A stretch of 64,000 nt of DNA, from NCBI RefSeq assembly GCF_002027705.1, contig NZ_MBTG01000005.1, positions 181,146-245,145 on the forward strand, written 5' to 3'. The position numbers and the translations under genes were made by a program. The DNA comes from Paenibacillus ferrarius (lineage in GTDB: Bacteria > Bacillota > Bacilli > Paenibacillales > NBRC-103111). Positions 46,613 through 55,377 of the stretch are shown in pieces (position 1 is the first letter of the stretch; every line of letters starts with the position of its first letter). The notes below the pieces were generated by a model, which was not told where the DNA came from, did not search any database, and was given only the letters and a program-made list of their open reading frames with translations.

Positions 46613-47917
46613 TTAAATACCTAAATGCTCCCTCAGAGTAGAGCCTGTATATTCGCTCCGGAACAAACCTCGTTCAACCAGTTGAGGCATCAGCTTTTCA
46701 AAAAATAATGCCATCGATTGTTCGGATCCCCCTGGAAGAGCTATAAAACCGTCGATAGCGCCTGCTTCGAACCGTTGTATAATATCGTTCAAAACATCCT
46801 CTACCGTTCCAACCGAAACCCAATGTGCAGATCCTAAGACTTCCGGTCTTGCCAAAACCTCAGCTACTGTGGGTTGATAGTTGGCAATATATCTCCGAAG
46901 CAAGTCGGCATGCGTTCGGCTGCGGACTGGCTGATTCGGATCAGGAAGCATAGCTGGGGTCACGCGATCACTCAATTCAAATCCACTCAAATCAAGGCCC
47001 AAAACAGACTTGAGTGCGGCATGTCTGCGTGCGATACTAAAGTGTGCGTTCGCCAGCTCAAATAATGCTTGAGCTTCCTCGCGCGTATCGGCCAAGAAAA
47101 AATATAATCCCGGCAATACTTTCATGGTGCTCGTATGACGCCCATGCTGCTCCGCTCTTCTCCTCAGATCGCTCCGCAATTCTATCCCTGACTCAAGATC
47201 CGGCATCGCCGCAAAAATAGCATCCGCAACAGATGATGCGAAATCTCGTCCAATGTCCGATGCGCCTGCTTGAAATAATGGAATCGTTCCTGATTTGTGG
47301 GCAGGCAGCGTGAGCGGCCCTTTAACGCGGAAAAACTCACCTGAATGATCGATGGGAGAAACTTGATCAGGATCGGAAAATTTGCCTGACTCACGGTCAA
47401 CCAGGATCGCCTCATGCGGGAAACTCGCCCAAAGCTTTTGCATGACGTGAGTAAACTCCCTTGCTTTGGCATATCTTACTTGTGGAGAAGGCATGGGTGA
47501 ATCGCCAAAATTTTCCGCTCCTTCAATCGAGGTCACAATGTTCCAACCCGCACGTCCGTTGCTAAGCCAGTGCAAAGACTGAAGCTGTCTTGCTGCGACA
47601 TACGGTGGATTAAAGGTTGTGGAAACTGTCGTTACCAGTCCAATCCGTTCCGTCGCGCAAGCAATTGCCGCAAACATGACCGTAGGATCAGGACTTCCAA
47701 AATTAGCAGAGTCGCCCAACATTTGCGGGCTAACATACAGATAATCTGCGCGGAACAGAAAATCGAGCTTTGCCTTCTCTGCCAATTGGGCCAAGTAGAT
47801 ATAATAATCAATGGACTCAAGCTTCTCCACACCGCTATCCTGGGCTCGCCAGCTGTGCCCTTTCATCCAAGTTGCCGATAAAGAAAACCCGATGCATAAT
47901 TGCCTATCTGTATTCAC
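46613..47917 (-). CDS. LLM-class flavin-dependent monooxygenase (NtaA/SnaA/DszA type)
   Basis: The product is 434 aa, the normal length of the two-component FMNH2-dependent monooxygenases of the nitrilotriacetate, pristinamycin and DszA group. Typical segments are LDFLFRADYLYV, RIGLVTTVSTTFNPPY, LSNGRAGWNIVTS, ENFGD and QAGASDIGRDFAS. The start is GTG 47917 with AAGGATG ten bases upstream. It needs a reductase supplying FMNH2, and the partial reductase remnant follows. A Fur-type box lies at 47952-47966, which suggests iron repression and a role in iron-ligand (siderophore or chelator) oxidation. The substrate is not determinable. Confidence 0.9.
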   Translation of the reverse strand: MNTDRQLCIGFSLSATWMKGHSWRAQDSGVEKLESIDYYIYLAQLAEKAKLDFLFRADYLYVSPQMLGDSANFGSPDPTVMFAAIACATERIGLVTTVSTTFNPPYVAARQLQSLHWLSNGRAGWNIVTSIEGAENFGDSPMPSPQVRYAKAREFTHVMQKLWASFPHEAILVDRESGKFSDPDQVSPIDHSGEFFRVKGPLTLPAHKSGTIPLFQAGASDIGRDFASSVADAIFAAMPDLESGIELRSDLRRRAEQHGRHTSTMKVLPGLYFFLADTREEAQALFELANAHFSIARRHAALKSVLGLDLSGFELSDRVTPAMLPDPNQPVRSRTHADLLRRYIANYQPTVAEVLARPEVLGSAHWVSVGTVEDVLNDIIQRFEAGAIDGFIALPGGSEQSMALFFEKLMPQLVERGLFRSEYTGSTLREHLGI

Positions 47918-47951
47918 TGGTTGCTAACATCCTTTCAACTATCAACAATAA

Positions 47952-47966
47952 CGATAATCATTCTCA
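47952..47966 (-). promoter_or_regulatory. Fur box upstream of flavin monooxygenase operon
   Basis: The minus-strand reading TGAGAATGATTATCG matches the 7-1-7 Fur consensus TGATAATNATTATCA at all but two positions, one of them at the end. It is 35-49 bases before the GTG start, in promoter position. It would place the operon, including the siderophore-binding lipoprotein, under iron repression. Confidence 0.75.
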
Positions 47967-48076
47967 TTGAATAGTTTAGCAAGGGCTCCTCTTTAAGGGA
48001 ATGCATAGATAACTAATCCGACATGCATAATTATTAAATCCACCTAGCTGTTCAGTAACACCCGCATAATCTGTAC

Positions 48077-48898
48077 TCAATCGTCATTGCCCATGTAAGC
48101 AGAGGGAGACACGCCAAATTTCTTTTTAAATGCCCTGCTGAAATAGAGCGGATTCGCGTATCCGACACTAACCGCAATGTCACTGATAGGAAAATTCCCA
48201 ATTCTAAGCAGCTCACTTGCTCTTTCCATTCGATACTGAATAGCAAAGCCGATGGGACGGAAACCTGTGTATTTATAAAAGTAGTAGGAGAAGCGTTTGG
48301 TATTCATACCATGTATGGCTGCTAATTCTTCAAGCGTCAGCAGATTCATGTAATTTCTTTTAATATACGAAATAGCCTCCTCTATCACTTCTTTATCCGC
48401 AGAGTTGCTACTCACTCGATTCTTGTATCCAACCAGCACGTGATGCATGATGCTCAGAAATATTCCTTTTACACGAAGCTTTCCAATTCCCCCTGGTGTA
48501 TCTGCATTCTGATGAAGCATTGTCAACAATTCGATAACTTTGGGAATGGTTTCAACCTCAAGCTTGAAGTGAGAATTGCATTCATGATTGCTGTCTTCTT
48601 CAGACCTGTTGCTCAAGCTATAAAAAACGGAGTAATACTCCAACTCGGACTCACTTGTAACCTTGGCTTCCATGTGCATGTCAGGAGCCGCATGAAATAT
48701 TTCTCCTCGCCGCAGTTCGTAGATCGTATCATTTACGCTGATTCTGACGGAGCCACGAATGATAAAGAGAAAACCATACTTTAAAGTTCTGAAAGGACGA
48801 TGTACACTTTTAGGCTGAATGACCAAACGATAAATATTGTCGATATGATAAGAATCATTAGCGAATCTCTCCGCTAATCTCTCCACATCAGGCATCAT
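48077..48898 (-). CDS. AraC-family transcriptional regulator with N-terminal cupin-like domain
   Basis: The product is about 273 aa. An N-terminal cupin-type fold (about 20-120) contains strands such as YGFLFIIRGSVRISVND and RRGEIFHAAPDMH. C-terminal double AraC helix-turn-helix motifs include ISDIAVSVGYANPLYFSRAF. The start is ATG 48898, because GGAGGGG lies seven bases upstream; the frame continues upstream to 48973 without such a site. It lies next to a Fur-type siderophore operon on the same strand, a layout like Btr-type regulators of siderophore uptake. The effector is unknown. There is a gap of about 160 bp to the operon start. Confidence 0.87.
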   Translation of the reverse strand: MMPDVERLAERFANDSYHIDNIYRLVIQPKSVHRPFRTLKYGFLFIIRGSVRISVNDTIYELRRGEIFHAAPDMHMEAKVTSESELEYYSVFYSLSNRSEEDSNHECNSHFKLEVETIPKVIELLTMLHQNADTPGGIGKLRVKGIFLSIMHHVLVGYKNRVSSNSADKEVIEEAISYIKRNYMNLLTLEELAAIHGMNTKRFSYYFYKYTGFRPIGFAIQYRMERASELLRIGNFPISDIAVSVGYANPLYFSRAFKKKFGVSPSAYMGNDD

Positions 48899-48995
48899 GC
48901 GCCTTCCCCTCCATCTCTGTTCCAAAATGTCTATGACACCAAAACCAGCACGATTTCCATACCATATCGTCATTGATTTTGCTTGTCAATATCCA

Positions 48996-49026
48996 AAAAA
49001 GCTGTCGAGAAGCTCTCGACAGCTTT
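48996..49026 (-). terminator. Rho-independent terminator after DinB-family gene
   Basis: AAAAGCTGTCGAGA and TCTCGACAGCTTTT form a 14-bp perfect stem with loop AGC, with T-rich tails on both sides. It lies between the AraC regulator start and the DinB stop. Confidence 0.85.
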
Positions 49027-49137
49027 TGGTTCATGGATGAGGGCAAGACATATAACTACTTCATCTTTCGCGAGCTTTTAGAGGCATAGGTGTTCCGTTC
49101 ATGGTAATATCTATGAAAGGACTCTTGCTTTTATTGG

Positions 49138-49605
49138 TTAGCGCGATAGGACTTTTAGCTGGCTCGATATCGTTCCAAGGTGAATCGCTTCATGAATCAG
49201 AGCGAAGTTGAACAACTCCCCGGCGTTGTTGAATTGGAACGGTCCCAAAGCATACGGAGTTGCAAGTTTCTCGCCCAGCATTTCAGGTGTCAGCTCAGAA
49301 AGGCGTGAAAGCTGCGCCGTTAACATCTCAACCAACTCTTCCTTCGAGGGTGGAGCAAACGTCCAGTCCAAGGGCTTTGTTCCAGAGCTGAACAGCGTAT
49401 CATACGAGCCCGGTATGGCTGACGGAGAACCGAAGCTTAGAGTAGAATACTTATCCATCCAATAAATCATATGGCCGACGTTCCAACGGATTGTATTGTT
49501 GAAACTGGCCATTTTAATGTCGAACAGTTCCTCCTGGATAGCCTGTACCTGCTGCAGCACCACTTGACGCACCGTTTTTGCTGTGTTGATAATCATTTCA
49601 GACAT
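49138..49605 (-). CDS. DinB-family protein
   Basis: The product is about 155 aa, a four-helix-bundle DinB/YfiT-like protein. The metal-binding His pattern is visible: WNVGHMIYWMD near residue 40, and HEAIHLGTISSQLK near the C terminus. Members include bacillithiol S-transferases and other small metalloenzymes. The start is ATG 49605 with AAAGGAGG eight bases upstream; the longer 49677 start has no site. It is divergent from the LysR gene, with a dyad between them, and is probably controlled by it. Confidence 0.87.
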   Translation of the reverse strand: MSEMIINTAKTVRQVVLQQVQAIQEELFDIKMASFNNTIRWNVGHMIYWMDKYSTLSFGSPSAIPGSYDTLFSSGTKPLDWTFAPPSKEELVEMLTAQLSRLSELTPEMLGEKLATPYALGPFQFNNAGELFNFALIHEAIHLGTISSQLKVLSR

Positions 49606-49697
49606 GTTAAATTCCTCCTTTGTAATGAGAAGCGCTTGGTATGTTCCTAGTATAGGTTTCGTGGAACGTCTCATCAATGCAGTAGGAATTACCGGAA

Positions 49698-49716
49698 CGT
49701 TAAGTATAAGTTAACG
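49698..49716. promoter_or_regulatory. LysR-type dyad between divergent DinB and LysR genes
   Basis: CGTTAA and TTAACG flank seven bases (GTATAAG), a perfect interrupted palindrome containing the T-N11-A pattern. It lies about 57 bp from the LysR start and 93 bp from the DinB start, consistent with autoregulation and control of DinB. Confidence 0.65.
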
Positions 49717-49772
49717 AATATTATTGATAGGAATAGAAGATGGAGCGATACATTTGAAAGCAGGTGTGAGCT

Positions 49773-50675
49773 GTGGAGTTAAAACAACTACAATATTTTA
49801 TGGCAATTTGTGAAGAGCTTCACTTCACGAGAGCAGCCGAAAAAATGGGCGTCAGTGCGCCCAACATCAGCCAGCAGATAAGGAGATTGGAAGAAGAATT
49901 AGGGGTTCTGTTGTTTGATCGTGTGGGAAAAACAATTGTCCTTACAGATGCCGGAGCGATTCTTCATGAACATGGGGCTGCCGTGTTCGGCCATCTGCAG
50001 CAAGCGAGCGACGCCATTGCTGACCTGAAGCAGATGCAAGGCGGATCGCTATCCATCGGCGTCTTGCCCGGCGACGCGGATCTCCTGTTCAATGCCTTGC
50101 TGCTGAACTTCCACCAGACCTACCCCACCATCTCGCTGTCCCTTCTGGAAACCATGAAAGTAACAGAACAAGTTCTAGACCGAAGCATCGATGTCGGCGT
50201 AACCATTGGACCTGTCACCGATGAACGTCTCACGTCAATTCCTCTGTTTCACGAGGAGTTCTCATTGGCGGTAAGCAAGCATGATCCCCTTGCTGCGGAG
50301 AACATCATCCCCCTGAACAGACTGCATGCCTTGAAGATGGTTATGTTCCCTCCCGACCATCAATGCCGCAAGCTGATCGACCGATTTTGCATAGACAACG
50401 GGTTTACTCTGCAGCCGCATATCGTGACCACAACGTTATCCTCCCTCCTCCAGATGGTACAGAGCGGAGTTGGCGCCTGTGTGCTGCCGCGATTACTGCT
50501 GGATAATCTTCACAATCCAGACATCAAAGTCGTTCTCCTAAGGAATCCTACACCTTCGCAGGATATTTGTCTGATCTACCGCAGCGACAGATATGTCGGA
50601 TACGCCATGCGCACGTTCATCAAAACATTGAGAGCCTATATCGAGACCGCTATCAATCATGCGAAGTCTTCATAG
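49773..50675 (+). CDS. LysR-family transcriptional regulator
   Basis: The product is 300 aa. Start GTG 49773 with AGGTG eight bases before it. The N-terminal winged HTH begins MELKQLQYFMAICEELHFTRAAEKMG and shows the usual SAPNISQQIRRLEEELGVLLF helix; the long linker helix follows. The C-terminal effector domain (about 90-295) is periplasmic-binding-like, as in CynR/CbbR-type members. It is divergent from the DinB-family gene with a dyad in between. The effector is not predictable. Confidence 0.92.
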   Translation: MELKQLQYFMAICEELHFTRAAEKMGVSAPNISQQIRRLEEELGVLLFDRVGKTIVLTDAGAILHEHGAAVFGHLQQASDAIADLKQMQGGSLSIGVLPGDADLLFNALLLNFHQTYPTISLSLLETMKVTEQVLDRSIDVGVTIGPVTDERLTSIPLFHEEFSLAVSKHDPLAAENIIPLNRLHALKMVMFPPDHQCRKLIDRFCIDNGFTLQPHIVTTTLSSLLQMVQSGVGACVLPRLLLDNLHNPDIKVVLLRNPTPSQDICLIYRSDRYVGYAMRTFIKTLRAYIETAINHAKSS

Positions 50676-50693
50676 ATAGGCTAAGATTAGCTC

Positions 50694-50890
50694 ACCCGAG
50701 TGTAAAAACCTGCGAAAATACAGGAATTTCCGAGCGAATTCAGCTAAAAAGTGGAAATGCCTGCAATTGTGCAGGCATTTTCATCTTTTTCAGCCGCTCA
50801 TCCAGAAAAAGCCTCAAAAGCCTGCACAAACGCAGGAATTTACTAGTTAAGGCTCTTCCAAGAGCAAAAAAGATGTATAATTGCAGGTTT
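50694..50890. repeat. Intergenic dispersed repeat, TGCAGG-type, copy 2
   Basis: Related to 32501-32705. It opens with CACCC-AG-GTAAAAACCTGCGAAAATACAGG, where copy 1 has CACCTGG-AGTAAAAACCTGCAAAAATGCAGG. It then repeats modules such as CCTGCAATTGTGCAGG and CCTGCACAAACGCAGG. It follows the LysR stop and has no coding. Confidence 0.6.
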
Positions 50891-51108
50891 AGAGAAAGCT
50901 ACTGGAGCTAGAGCTCGAAAGTAGGATGCTGCTCAAGAGATTATCGGAACCTGTAATAGTTACTGTGAAATAGATCCGAATGGTACATGTATAGGCCATG
51001 AAAGAAGGTCATACACAGAACGGCCAGTTTATGTCAGGTTACAATGATTAAATCCGAGCTGCCTATAATCGCGAAGCAAAGTAAATTTAGAATAGGCACG
51101 ATGAATCC
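50891..51108. other. Intergenic stretch, possibly a gene remnant
   Basis: No gene supported. A short plus-strand open frame (about 50928-51038) reads CNSYC...C residues (EIIGTCNSYCEIDPNGTC) before a stop. It has no start site, and I cannot assign a family. Confidence 0.3.
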
Positions 51109-51154
51109 AAAAAAAACTGTCCCTCAAGTAGGTTTATCTACTCATGAGACAGCC
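51109..51154 (-). terminator. Rho-independent terminator after TetR gene
   Basis: On the minus strand CTGTCTCATGAGTAG and CTACTTGAGGGACAG form a long stem with two internal mismatches, followed by eight T. It is 24 bases past the TetR stop. Confidence 0.85.
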
Positions 51155-51177
51155 CTTACTTGCCCTGTAACTCTTCG

Positions 51178-51786
51178 TTATAAAGAAGCAATCATTCTGA
51201 GCAGCACGTCAACTCTCGGAAGCTGGTAGCCGCCAATCTTCTGCACATTAAGCACCATCAGACCGGAGAGAACCGATAGGTAAGATGAAATCATTTCGTC
51301 CAAATCGCCATCCACAAGCTGGCCAGCCTCTTGCCCTTCCCGGAATAGCGCCTGCAGCTGCTTGACGTAATTGTCCATTGAGTAATGCTTCATCAACTCC
51401 ACTACCTTATCAGGCACTCCTTCTGATGTTCGCGCCTGATGGATCAGCAGAAAGTAGTCTGTACCACCTTCATCCAACATATCTTGCGTTAACGCTTTGA
51501 TTTTATCAATCGGTGAGCCCGGCAGGTCATAAACAGTTTGCATGGCCTCATCCGATGCAATCATTGCCCTTTCAACAAGTGTTGTGAACAGCTCTTCTTT
51601 GGACGCGAAGTAATGATAAAGCAGCCCATGACTAATCTTGGCTTCAGCGGCAATCATGCTCATTTTCGTCCCAATAATCCCCCGCCTTGCAAATACTTTA
51701 AGCGCAGCGCTCATAATTTGTTCCCTGCGCTCATCTCGAATGTGAAGCTGTTGTTCTTCATTTAACGGAGACACTACGTCTTTCAC
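51178..51786 (-). CDS. TetR-family transcriptional repressor
   Basis: The product is about 202 aa. The N-terminal HTH is MSMIAAEAKISHGLLYHYFASKEEL (split here at residue 40-65), followed by the helical ligand domain. The frame opens at GTG 51786, two bases after the flavin monooxygenase stop, but its AGGA abuts that codon. A GTG at 51774 with GGAG eleven bases upstream is an alternative. It is co-transcribed with the upstream monooxygenase gene. Two palindromes upstream of that gene fit an autoregulated operon in which the repressor senses the monooxygenase substrate. Confidence 0.9.
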   Translation of the reverse strand: MKDVVSPLNEEQQLHIRDERREQIMSAALKVFARRGIIGTKMSMIAAEAKISHGLLYHYFASKEELFTTLVERAMIASDEAMQTVYDLPGSPIDKIKALTQDMLDEGGTDYFLLIHQARTSEGVPDKVVELMKHYSMDNYVKQLQALFREGQEAGQLVDGDLDEMISSYLSVLSGLMVLNVQKIGGYQLPRVDVLLRMIASL

Positions 51787-51788
51787 TC

Positions 51789-53234
51789 CTAACTTGGAAT
51801 CATTTTAGCCAATGCTTCTTCTAACGGCAGCTCGTATTCTCTCAGCAGGTCTGCGAGTAGCTGCTGCCCTTCCTCCGATGCCTCAAGCACCGACTTGGCT
51901 ATCTGTGGATTTAACAACTCATGCAGCGGCAAGGATAACGAATTAACGCCCCAGTACAAGCCGAATAGCTTGAAATTATGATTCGCAGTCCCCTCTTTCA
52001 GGACCAAATTCATATACCTGCTGACAAAAGCAATTCCCTTAAGCGGTTCTGTGCCTGCCTCATATTCGACGCCATCCCACTGCAAATCCGCCGCGCAATT
52101 TAACCACCAGGCAGGTGTAATCACCTTTTCTTGCATCATACGGAGCACCTTTTGCTCGAAATGAGGCTCAGGATTGATCTGTCGCTCTTGCAGCAAGGTG
52201 TTTAGCAAATCCACTTCTATGGCTGCAACCGTCATCCCTTGACCAAAAATTGGGTCATAGATACAGAACGCGTCACCCAACACTAATAATCCGTCTGGCC
52301 ATCTTTCCATTTGCTCATAGTGATGACGATAAAGTTCTGGTACGCGAAAACCCTTAGGCGGAGTGATAGGTTCAAGCTCACGCAAGATTTCTGCAATCAT
52401 GGGAGTAGGAAGCTGTGCGACCTCTTGTTCAAAATCTTCCGCATTCGTTGGTGGATAGTGCCCGCCTGGACGATAAAGCAGCATCTCAGCCACCTGATTC
52501 TCTATAAAGGAAAAAACACCCGTAAACGTTCCCTTGCCTGGTTGGCCCATGATGTTGATTACATCCCATTTCTCCATCAGGTGATTCAAATGCGCAGGTA
52601 CCTTATACCGGCGTGTACTGTACCCGATAGCTGCTTTCATCCGATCAGGACGAGGTACGTCATAACCAAATTCCTTCAGCCATTGGGTCAGTTTGGAGCC
52701 GCGGCCGCTGGCATCCACAACAAGATCCGCCAAGATTTCGCTCTTCTTGCTTGTTTCCCGCCCACGTACATGGACTCCCGTCACGGCCGTATGATTCGTG
52801 GTTGTGTGAAGTCCAATGACATCATGCTCCGTTAGCAGCCGTACATTGGGAATATCCTTTACACGTCCACGAATCACCCATTCCAGTACAGCACGGCTGA
52901 ACTTGATATCGTTTCGTTGATAAGGTCCCGCTACCGTTCCATATTGATTCATCATATGAACCGTTTTATTCAGTGAACTTGGCGAACCAAGCGCCACCAG
53001 TTCTTCCTCATAACCTGGGAAAAGCTGTTCTGTAATCATTTTACCACGTTGTGTAAACCTATGGGGATGAAAGCCATGCGGGGCGCCATTCCGATCTTCG
53101 GGATGATGCGGAAATGCATCCTTGTCGATAAGGATTACCTCTTCGTAATACGACGAGAGGACCCTTGCCGTCATTAAACCTGTGATGCTGCCACCTATCA
53201 CGATAGCCCTGCCTGCTTTTTGCATATTCTTCAT
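51789..53234 (-). CDS. FAD-dependent monooxygenase/epoxidase-like oxidoreductase
   Basis: The product is 481 aa. The N-terminal Rossmann FAD motif is AIVIGGSITGLMTARVL (GxGxxG variant GGSITG). A second FAD contact is GDAFCIYDPIFGQGMTVAA, near residue 310, followed by the C-terminal helical part. This is the class A flavoprotein monooxygenase plan related to squalene-epoxidase and tetracycline-oxidase-like proteins. It starts with ATG 53234 behind AGGGG. It is operonic with the TetR gene, so it is probably induced by its substrate and may have a detoxifying role. The substrate is not determinable from sequence. Confidence 0.88.
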   Translation of the reverse strand: MKNMQKAGRAIVIGGSITGLMTARVLSSYYEEVILIDKDAFPHHPEDRNGAPHGFHPHRFTQRGKMITEQLFPGYEEELVALGSPSSLNKTVHMMNQYGTVAGPYQRNDIKFSRAVLEWVIRGRVKDIPNVRLLTEHDVIGLHTTTNHTAVTGVHVRGRETSKKSEILADLVVDASGRGSKLTQWLKEFGYDVPRPDRMKAAIGYSTRRYKVPAHLNHLMEKWDVINIMGQPGKGTFTGVFSFIENQVAEMLLYRPGGHYPPTNAEDFEQEVAQLPTPMIAEILRELEPITPPKGFRVPELYRHHYEQMERWPDGLLVLGDAFCIYDPIFGQGMTVAAIEVDLLNTLLQERQINPEPHFEQKVLRMMQEKVITPAWWLNCAADLQWDGVEYEAGTEPLKGIAFVSRYMNLVLKEGTANHNFKLFGLYWGVNSLSLPLHELLNPQIAKSVLEASEEGQQLLADLLREYELPLEEALAKMIPS

Positions 53235-53254
53235 ATGATTCGCCCCTTATTTAT

Positions 53255-53322
53255 GATTGACTTAGTCAATCAATTTTATTACAAAAAATGAGTCCGAGTT
53301 ATAGATTGACTTGATCAGTCAA
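53255..53322 (-). promoter_or_regulatory. Two palindromic TetR operators upstream of monooxygenase-TetR operon
   Basis: Operator 1 (53255-53271) is GATTGACTTAGTCAATC, a palindrome but for its centre. Operator 2 (53306-53322) is TTGACTTGATCAGTCAA, palindromic with one central deviation. Both share the TTGAC-N-GTCAA arms. Operator 2 covers the predicted transcription start and operator 1 lies in the leader, so a bound repressor would block initiation. Confidence 0.8.
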
Positions 53323-53326
53323 CAAT

Positions 53327-53355
53327 AGAATAGACGATTAATTCCCACAAGTCAA
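53327..53355 (-). promoter_or_regulatory. Sigma-A promoter of monooxygenase-TetR operon
   Basis: TTGACT (53355-53350) and TATTCT (53332-53327) on the minus strand are 17 bases apart. The expected start near 53320 lies inside operator 2. The rest of the gap to the chemoreceptor gene (53356-53555) shows no gene, repeat or clear plus-strand promoter. Confidence 0.7.
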
Positions 53356-53555
53356 TATGCTATATCCCTTTTTTTAACAGGACTAATCCCTAGGCCTCAC
53401 GCCCCCTTCGCCTGCTCAACAACCTGCCAACGTTCGTGTAATTAAAATGCGGTCGCTCTTAACATTTTCTTATAATCGAAAGAGCGAAAATAAAAGGAAT
53501 ACATGTCATTTTATGTCGAATTGTGAATGAATAACAGTGAAAAGGGGTTGCGACC

Positions 53556-55268
53556 ATGAAAATTTCAATGATGAGAATTTCAATGATCTTAAAGCTGATG
53601 TGTGTTATTTTCCTATTGCTGTCTGTCTTGAATGGCATTAGCGTGTACTTTCTGCAAAAAGACATTAAACAAGAACGGCTATCCTTGCAAAGACAAGTAG
53701 AATTTAAACAACTGGGAATAGATCTTGCGGATGCTTCAGATTATTTGACGAATGAAGCCAGAAGATACGTGCAATTCGGGGAAAAAGAATATTTGGATAA
53801 TTATTGGAAAGAAGTTAATGAGACTAAGACACGAGATCATATTGTCATGAAATTAAAAGAATTAAAAGCTCCGCAGGCAGAATTGGATCTTATAGAAAAA
53901 GCAAAGCAAAACTCGGATGTTTTGGTAAAAACAGAAGATGAAGCCATGAAAGCAGTTGCGAGTCAAGACTTCGATAGAGCCAGGAAGCTAATGTTTGACA
54001 AAAATTATGATGATAACAAGAAGATCATTAGGGATCCAATTGATGCGTTTCAGACAAAAATGAATGCAAGGGCTGAACAAGAAGTCATTCAGGCAAGACA
54101 AAGGGCAAGCAGCATGTTGAACCTTGCTGTTAGTTTGTTAATCATTACATTCCTAACATTTTTCGCTATGCTTTATCTCATCATTGTTAGGCTGAAACCT
54201 TTAAAAATGGTAAATGAAAAAATAAAAGAATTAGCAAGTCAGAGTGGCGATCTTACGACAAGATTATCCGTAACTTCTAAGGATGAAATCGGAGAAATCG
54301 CTTCCTCATTAAACGCTATGTTGGATAGTTTGTTGGTTATGGTTCTAGATATATCCCAAGCTTCAAAGCATGTGTTTCAGTCCTCAGAAAAATTAACCTA
54401 CAATACCAAAGAAACCGCAACTGCAACAGTGGAAATTGCCAGAAGTATAGAAGGTATTCAACAAGGAGCAACAGCTTCCGTACAAAATACGCTAGACGGA
54501 GCGCGATCAATAGAAGAAATGGCCAAAGGTGTACAGAGAATAGCAGAGTCTGCTAATGAACTATCTGAATCTGCTGGTGACACTGAAAGTGAAGCTGTAG
54601 AAGGTTTTGGGCATATGGAACAAGCACAGCATCAAATGCATTCGATTGATGATTCCCTTAAATCATCCCTCAACATTGTCACCAAGCTTAGTGAACGGTC
54701 ATCACATATTGAAAAAATCGTTGGGGCAATTATGGAAATAGCCAATCAAACCAACTTGCTTTCCCTAAATGCCTCAATTGAAGCTGCGCGAGCAGGCGAG
54801 CATGGGAAGGGTTTTTCCGTTGTCGCATCGGAAATTAGAAAGTTAGCTGAAGGATCAGCATCTTCGGCATCCGAGATATCAGATTTATTAAAACAAATTA
54901 GAAACGATTCCACGGAAACTGTAAAAGCCATGCAAAGAGTATCTGAAGAAGTGGTGCTAGGAAATCAAAAAGTTCTATACGCAAGAGACTCCTTTCAAAA
55001 AATCTTGCATTCCGCAAAAGGTATTGCTGTCCAAATTCAGGAATTGTCGGCTGTTTCAGAACAAATGGCTGCTGGCTCCGAAGAAATTTCAGCCTCCGTT
55101 GCTGAGATGGCACATGTGTCTCAACAATCGTTAAATGGGGTCAAAATAGTGAATGATAAAACAATCATACAGACTAATTTGGTAAAAGAAGTATCTTCAC
55201 TGTCAGATTCACTTAGTCAAGAAGCGGAAAAAATGGAGAGAATCATTCAGAAGTTTAAAGTCATGTAA
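53556..55268 (+). CDS. Methyl-accepting chemotaxis protein
   Basis: The product is 570 aa. Membrane helix about 10-30, extracytoplasmic four-helix-bundle sensor (about 32-185), second helix about 188-212 ([18 protein letters not shown]), HAMP about 213-266. The cytoplasmic signalling domain is about 290-570, with the hairpin tip [35 protein letters not shown] (split at residues about 395-430). The ligand is unknown. The ribosome site is AAAAGGGG at 53540-53547, about eight bases before the ATG. It is followed by the phosphonate-binding lipoprotein gene, which does not prove a link. Confidence 0.93.
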   Translation: MKISMMRISMILKLMCVIFLLLSVLNGISVYFLQKDIKQERLSLQRQVEFKQLGIDLADASDYLTNEARRYVQFGEKEYLDNYWKEVNETKTRDHIVMKLKELKAPQAELDLIEKAKQNSDVLVKTEDEAMKAVASQDFDRARKLMFDKNYDDNKKIIRDPIDAFQTKMNARAEQEVIQARQRASSMLNLAVSLLIITFLTFFAMLYLIIVRLKPLKMVNEKIKELASQSGDLTTRLSVTSKDEIGEIASSLNAMLDSLLVMVLDISQASKHVFQSSEKLTYNTKETATATVEIARSIEGIQQGATASVQNTLDGARSIEEMAKGVQRIAESANELSESAGDTESEAVEGFGHMEQAQHQMHSIDDSLKSSLNIVTKLSERSSHIEKIVGAIMEIANQTNLLSLNASIEAARAGEHGKGFSVVASEIRKLAEGSASSASEISDLLKQIRNDSTETVKAMQRVSEEVVLGNQKVLYARDSFQKILHSAKGIAVQIQELSAVSEQMAAGSEEISASVAEMAHVSQQSLNGVKIVNDKTIIQTNLVKEVSSLSDSLSQEAEKMERIIQKFKVM

Positions 55269-55377
55269 GGCTGCCACAGCACTCATTTTACAAATACTTC
55301 ACACCATTTTCTATGCCATTTATGTTAATGTAATAAAGTTGTATAAAGCATTTATTAAACGGAGGTCAAAAAACGCA

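Noticed and set aside
50928..51038. Cys-rich short plus-strand peptide gene
   Set aside because: No start codon with a ribosome site and no recognised family. It may be a remnant but cannot be supported as a gene.
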